Shown: positions 59,108 to 64,000 of the stretch, piece after piece
Layout of the letters: every line of letters starts with the position of its first letter
Numbering within the stretch: position 1 is the stretch's first letter
From: Ahaetulla prasina
Lineage: Eukaryota > Chordata > Lepidosauria > Squamata > Colubridae
Assembly (NCBI RefSeq): GCF_028640845.1
Contig: NC_080540.1
Span: 100,349,561-100,413,560, forward strand
Reading direction: 5' to 3'
Length of the DNA: 64,000 bases
Translations under genes and position numbers: made by a program
The notes under the pieces: generated by a model
What the model saw: only the letters and a program-made list of their open reading frames with translations
What the model was told of the DNA's origin: nothing
The model's database searches: none

Positions 59108-59611
59108 TCAAGCACGAATCAAGAAGAGGGCCGTGAAAATATTTGCAGATCCCTCGCATCCTGGACATAAACTGTTTCAACTCCTACCCTCAAAACGACG
59201 CTATAGAGCACTGCACACCAGAACAACTAGACACAAGAACAGTTTTTTCCCGAAGGCCATCACTCTGCTAAACAAATAATTCCCTCAACACTGTCAGACT
59301 ATTTACTGAATCTGCACTACTATTAATCGTTTCATAGTTCCCATCACCAATCTCTTTCCACTTATGACTGTATGACTATAACTTGTTGCTGGCAATCCTT
59401 ATGATTTATATTGATATATTGACCATCAATTGTGTTGTAAATGTTATACCTTGATGAACGTATCTTTTCTTTTATGTACACTGAGAGCATATGCACCAAG
59501 ACAAATTCCTTGTGTGTCCAATCACACTTGGCCAATAAAATTCTATTCTATTCTATTCTATTCTATTCTATTCTATTCTATTCTATTCTATTCTATTCTA
59601 TTCTATTCTAA
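59108..59611 (+). mobile_element. CR1/L3-like LINE 3' end (ATTCT-tail family), copy 5
   Basis: Starts at GCACGAATCAAGAAGAGGGC (ARIKKRA) and reads to TTRHKNSFFPKA and the stop, then the 3' UTR and 14 units of ATTCT (59540-59611). About 98% like copy 6 in the 3' UTR, hence young. Antisense to NR3C1. Confidence 0.9.
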
Positions 59612-60234
59612 TAGTAAATAATTATGAAACAAAATGTAAGGGACAGTATAATCTAACAACATATATGCTGTAGAACTGGGCATCTTTTATTAAAGAATAA
59701 AATTTTGAAACATGAATTATACAAAACTGAAGACTCACTGCTGTAAAGTCAAAACTGAAAATTTTCTTTGTCAATTTATAATACTTTACTTAAACCATGG
59801 ATAAAATGTGCTAGATACACTGCTTAAATTATTGCCTCACAAATAGTGGTCTGTAATTTGTAAAGCAATTATTTCATCAGTATGACTTGTCACTTTTTAT
59901 CTACAGAATCCTAAAAACAGAATATTAATGCATGAAAGAATCATCTCTAACTAGACAATTAGATAGGAAGACAGAGCTCCAATTTTCTATATATGGTGGT
60001 GATGTAAATTATATCACAGGAATCACACTGGTATGCACATTTCCCTGATCTAATTATTTCCTCTACCTGGCTATCTGCCAAGCAACAAATACAAAAAGCG
60101 AAGAAATGGTCTTTATGTAGTTCCTATTATTATTCATTGTAAAAGGACCTGCTATTTATTTTGTAGTATCAAGAGTTTAAAGTACAAAAGGTCCAACTAA
60201 TCATCATGACCACTATCATGATGACAATCATGAC

Positions 60235-60957
60235 AACTCAGTAAGCTCAAACTGCCCAAGGAGCTGCTGATTCAGTTCTACAGAGGAATGATTGAGTCTG
60301 TCATTTGCACCTCTATAACTGTCTGGTTCAGTTCTGCAACCCAACAAGACAAACACAGACTTCAGAGGATAATTAGAACTGCAGAAAAAATAATTGCTAC
60401 CAACCTGCCTTCCATTGAGGACCTGTATACTGCACGAATCAAAAAGAGGGCCGTGAAAATATTTACAGACCCCTCGCATCCTGGACATAAACTGTTTCAG
60501 CTCCTACCCTCAAAACGACGCTATAGAGCACTGCACACCAGAACAACTAGACACAAGAACAGTTTTTTCCCGAAGGCCATCACTCTGCTAAACAAATAAT
60601 TCCATCAACACTGTCAAACTATTTACTGAATCTGCACTACTATTAATCGTTTCATAGTTCCCATCACCAATCTCTTTCCACTTATGACTGTATGACTGTA
60701 ACTTGTTGCTGGCAATCCTTATGATTTATATTGATATATTGACCATCAATTGTGTTGTAAATGTTGTACCTTGATGAACGTATCTTTTCTTTTATGTACA
60801 CTGAGAGCATATGCACCAAGACAAATTCCTTGTGTGTCCAATCACACTTGGCCAATAAAATTCTATTCTATTCTATTCTATTCTATTCTATTCTATTCTA
60901 TTCTATTCTATTCTATTCTATTCTATTCTATTCTATTCTATTCTATTCTATTCTATT
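60235..60957 (+). mobile_element. CR1/L3-like LINE 3' end (ATTCT-tail family), copy 6
   Basis: Begins at the LSKLKLPKELL-type codons and reads through VWFSSATQQDKHRLQR to the stop at 60599, then the 3' UTR and about 19 units of ATTCT (60861-60957). A separate insertion from copy 5: truncation points and flanks differ. Confidence 0.9.
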
Positions 60958-61029
60958 AATTAGATGCCACTCATTCAGGTTCAGCTTTTTCTCTGCATGA
61001 AAATACGATTACCATCTTGACCTCTCTTC

Positions 61030-61840
61030 AGTAATACTTTGAATTTCTTACAAATAATCTCTTTGATGACATACGCCCACTTTATTCAGAGTCAATGCTG
61101 TCTTCTTTCCTCAGATTTGGCAATTCCGTTTTTTTCCTATTTTAACATTTGCTTATGGTGCATATTCAAGGCACACAAGTTTCTTCTTACAGAGAAGAGT
61201 CAGTCTTTATTTGTTCTAGGGCTGCCTGACAAGAGTTTTCTTTTCATCCACAGTATTCTTACTATCCAAATACAGATTCTTAATTTGAAAGTATCTCATT
61301 CTTTCTCTTTTTCTGTTTCAGGATCCAGCTTTCACAATTGTACATTACTTCTAGAAAGATCATTTTTTAATTATTCTCCTCTCTCAGAACATTTTCTTTT
61401 CATGATCTTGCCTGAATTTGTCATAGCCTTCATTTTAAAATTAATTTCTATGCTTTCCAGCATGGGTTCCTTTATTCTTGAGGACAAGAAAATTAAAGCC
61501 AGTACTGTACCTACCTTCTCTTCTTTGTTATAGACCACATTGTCACTAAGCACACAGTACGATATTATTTTTTGTCATTTAATATTTAATATTACTTGTG
61601 AATTTTCAACAAGTTGTTCCAGTCTTACTACTTTCAACTAACAAAATAGTGTCTGCATATCCCCATTCTTACTGTTTTTTGAAACCAGCAGTTCTCTATT
61701 CCCTCTGGCAATTTCTTCTGATCCCATTCTTATAATTTATTCTCTGTGTAAGTTAAATAAATATGAGGGAAATATGCATCTTTGTTTCACTCCCACCCCT
61801 AATTTGAACCATTTCTCCAAATTAAGTACTTATAGGAGCT
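61030..61840 (-). mobile_element. RTE/BovB-like LINE relic
   Basis: Minus-strand reading, with stops, gives VKQRCIFPSYLFNLHRE near 61830-61740, matching the GVRQGCxLSPxLFNLYAE reverse-transcriptase motif, and further on LALIFLSSRIKE with KAMTNSGKIMKRK (61520-61380), like the FIFLGSKI and KAMTNLDSILKSRD segments of BovB. Decayed and 5' truncated; right border uncertain. Confidence 0.55.
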
Positions 61841-62043
61841 TCTTGTTTACTGTAAATATTCCTCACAAAAAATGTAAATGCATTCTGCCACACTCATTAG
61901 TCTTAAAACATTCTGCATTCTGGCTTCATCGACAGGGACCTGTTATAGTAAGTAATGCTATATTATCCATATTACATTAGCTAAGGCAGTCCTACATTTT
62001 CTGAAATCTGTTCATTATTTATTTATTTATCAAATGTCTACAT

Positions 62044-62169
62044 CAGGGATGTTAAACTGGAGGCCCGCGGGCCGGATGTGTCACATGCAGGCCACGCCCA
62101 CCCCAGGAAAATTAACATTGTGAAATGTCACAGGGATGGTAATGTGAAGCTGTGCGTTTGACACCCGTG
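62044..62169. mobile_element. hAT-like element (CAGGGGTGTCAAA family), copy 4
   Basis: CAGGGATGTTAAACTGG at the left, GCGTTTGACACCCGTG at the right, perfect 8-bp duplication GTCTACAT (62036-62043 and 62170-62177). CpG-rich interior GGCCCGCGGGCCGG. Confidence 0.9.
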
Positions 62170-62227
62170 GTCTACATTATCCATCTCACCTAAATGGGCA
62201 GCTTACAATTTAATATAAATTGTATAA

Positions 62228-62300
62228 GTGTAAGCCTCCCTGAGTCTTCGGAGAAGGGCAGGATATAAATGCAAATAAAAATAAAAAAATAAAAAAATAT
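62228..62300 (+). repeat. SINE 3' end fragment (GAGAAGGGCGGG tail)
   Basis: TAAGCCTCCCTGAGTCTTCG, GAGAAGGGCAGGATATAAAT and an A-rich tail, as at 14900-14955. Confidence 0.75.
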
Positions 62301-63084
62301 TTCTTTCTTTACATCTGATTTTATTATTTAAGATTTTACAAGTTTCCTTATGTTAGGAATTAATATAATGGTGCAGTAGTTTGTGCATTTCTTACATCTC
62401 TTTTCTTTGGTATAGCTGTACACACTGAATTTTCCCAGTTGTTAGGCCACAGTCTTGTTCCTTGTTAATATGAAACTGCTGGCAGTTCAGCTATTCTTTC
62501 TTTTGTAACTTTATTCAATGGGCAATTTCATCTATTCTTACAATCTTCCTATTTGACAGCTGGCTCACTGCTTATTATATTTCACTTTCTAGTAGAAGTA
62601 GTCCCTGACTATATTCTTTCACTATTTATAAATGTTACTCACGTTCAATACTCCTATCTGCAAAGGGTTTTAATCTTTCCATCTTTCTTTATTCTCATTT
62701 ACCTCTATTGGTTAACTTCCATGATTACTCTTCATTATTTTTTTACCTTAATTTTTTGTATATTTTTTCTTTGTACTTCTGTTTTATATTTTGATAAATT
62801 AATAAAAAAATTGAAAGTGATTTTTCGGATCCCCTTTCTTATTATTTGTTGACATATTTGATATTATTGTTTCTTATTTGAGATGGAAATTTACATTCAA
62901 TCACCATATCTTTTTATTGCACTAGGCTTTTGTTCTTTGTCCTATTCTGATTATGAAAGCAGCTTGTTGTAAAAGCCACTTGGATCTTTTCTGCTTTGAA
63001 ATTTTGGATTCCTCTCCCTTCCTTCATATTTTTAAGGCATACTCTGTGTGCCTGTGTGTGAGAGAGAGAGAGAGAAAGAGAAGT

Positions 63085-63185
63085 AGAAAGAGGTGTTAAG
63101 CTACTGAAGTAGAAACTGGGAGTTCTAGTCCTGCCTTAGGCATGAAAACCGGCTGCCTGACCTTGGACAAGTCACACTGTCTTAT
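63085..63185 (+). repeat. tRNA-derived SINE fragment, third family
   Basis: GTTCTAGTCCTGCCTTAGGC and CTGACCTTGGACAAGTCACA match the family at 37866-38073. Preceded by a (GA)n tract at 63057-63080. Confidence 0.6.
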
Positions 63186-63583
63186 TAGCTCATAATGTCA
63201 GGTCAGGTGACAAGTTGGTTGGTCAATTCCTGGGGCAACCAATGGATCAATGCTTCGTTGATCTGAAAAAGTTGACCCAAATTTGCAGAAAAAAATACTA
63301 GGAAGAACAAAAGTACTGATTTTTTATTCTTGTAGTCTATATTCTCCGTGGAGTGTCTTGCTGACACATTTACTGTACTGTATTTAATTAACAAGTTTAA
63401 TTCATACATCTGACATCAACAATTCATGGTCTGTTCCAAAAGTGGAAGAGGTTTTACCAACTGGATTGCATTTTTCCATCATCTGTTTCCTATTATGTAG
63501 CCTATGAGACCAATATTGTCCATGCAGTGACAATGTATTGTGTGTTGTCTATGTAATTTAAGACAAATGTGTATAGTGTATAG

Positions 63584-63817
63584 CAGTGATGGCGAACCTT
63601 TTTTCCTCGAATGCCGAAAGCGTGTGTGCAACAGTGTGCGTGCGCCTGCCAACACACATAATGCAATGCCCTCACATCACACTCGTGTCAGAAGCACCGA
63701 GGTGCTTCCAGGATTAGCCACTGACATCACCATTGCCCAGGGGACACTCAGTTGGGGGTTCCTTTCACGTTCCACAGCAGCATTCAGGTTTTAACGTGGG
63801 CTTCCCTAACTTCCAAC
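63584..63817. mobile_element. hAT-like element (CAGTGATGGCGAACC family), copy 3, partial
   Basis: Left end CAGTGATGGCGAACCTTTTT and the start of the family interior. The right end is not seen before the next hAT-like element begins at 63818, so this copy is probably interrupted by it. Confidence 0.65.
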
Positions 63818-64000
63818 CAGTGGTGAAATCCAAATTTTTTTATTACCAGTTCTGTGGGCGTGGTGTGGCTTGGTGGGCATGGCAGGGGAAGGATATTGCA
63901 AAATCTCCATTCCCACCTCACTCCAGGGAAAGGATACTGCAAAATCCCCATTCCCTTCCCACTCCTGGGGGAATCATATTACAAAATCACCATTCCCACC
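63818..64000. mobile_element. hAT-like element (CAGNGGTGGGTTTCA family), copy 4, cut by window end
   Basis: Starts CAGTGGTGAAATCCAAATTT, then ACCAGTTCTGTGGGCGTGG and the repeated GGAAGGATAYTGCAAAATC blocks of the family. The right end is outside. Confidence 0.8.

Larger units (their letters stand above)
58883..64000 (-). other. NR3C1: NR3C1 upstream intron (partial) with repeats
   Basis: I searched for the expected second zinc-finger exon (KIRRKNCPACRYRKC type) on the minus strand and saw none, so this is intron to the window edge. It holds two ATTCT-tailed LINE copies, a BovB-like relic, hAT-like elements and SINE pieces. Parts 59612-60234 and 62300-63050 show nothing recognisable. Confidence 0.7.

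Noticed and set aside
61039..61533. 164-codon plus-strand frame rich in Phe/Ser/Leu
   Set aside because: It is the antisense of a BovB-like LINE relic.
58883..64000. Search for the NR3C1 zinc-finger exons
   Set aside because: No minus-strand sequence encoding the cysteine-rich DNA-binding domain was seen; they must lie beyond the window.

Overview
The window is vertebrate nuclear DNA, almost certainly from a snake (squamate reptile). There is no prokaryotic gene organisation. Protein-coding sequence is confined to a few short spliced exons set in introns and intergenic DNA full of squamate-type repeats: CR1/L3-like LINEs ending in (ATTCT)n, L2-, L1- and BovB-like LINE pieces, tRNA-derived SINEs, many short hAT-like elements with 8-bp target duplications, and mariner-like elements flanked by TA.

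Two host genes are recognised, in convergent (tail-to-tail) order, as in other vertebrates. On the + strand the last coding exon of ARHGAP26 (GRAF1; end of the SH3 domain) lies at 8125-8213, and its 3' UTR continues to the right. On the - strand the last five coding exons of NR3C1 (glucocorticoid receptor) lie at 58882-58604, 58227-58083, 49151-49021, 48117-47960 and 47023-46871. Together they encode the ligand-binding domain from the hinge to the stop. The first four are 279, 145, 131 and 158 bp, with consistent phases and AG/GT borders. A repeat-poor block to about 40.69 kb is probably the NR3C1 3' UTR. The upstream exons of both genes lie outside the window.

Layout: 1-8.1 kb, ARHGAP26 terminal intron with LINE, SINE, hAT and mariner-like repeats; 8.1-12 kb, terminal exon and probable 3' UTR; 12-40.7 kb, intergenic DNA dense in transposon copies, including a hAT-like element carrying a coding-like fragment (25.5-26.3 kb) and a long inverted-repeat element with hammerhead-like motifs (26.7-27.6 kb); 40.7-47.0 kb, NR3C1 terminal exon; 47-64 kb, NR3C1 exons and introns with nested LINEs and a perfect 59-bp palindrome at 51.06-51.18 kb.

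The two genes do not form a pathway here; their pairing is a conserved neighbourhood. The most notable features are the transposon layer (nested insertions with readable target duplications, the captured fragment, recurrent CTGAAGA-hairpin-GAAA motifs, the palindrome) and the phenylalanine at the Tyr735 position of the receptor. I found no new host gene system.
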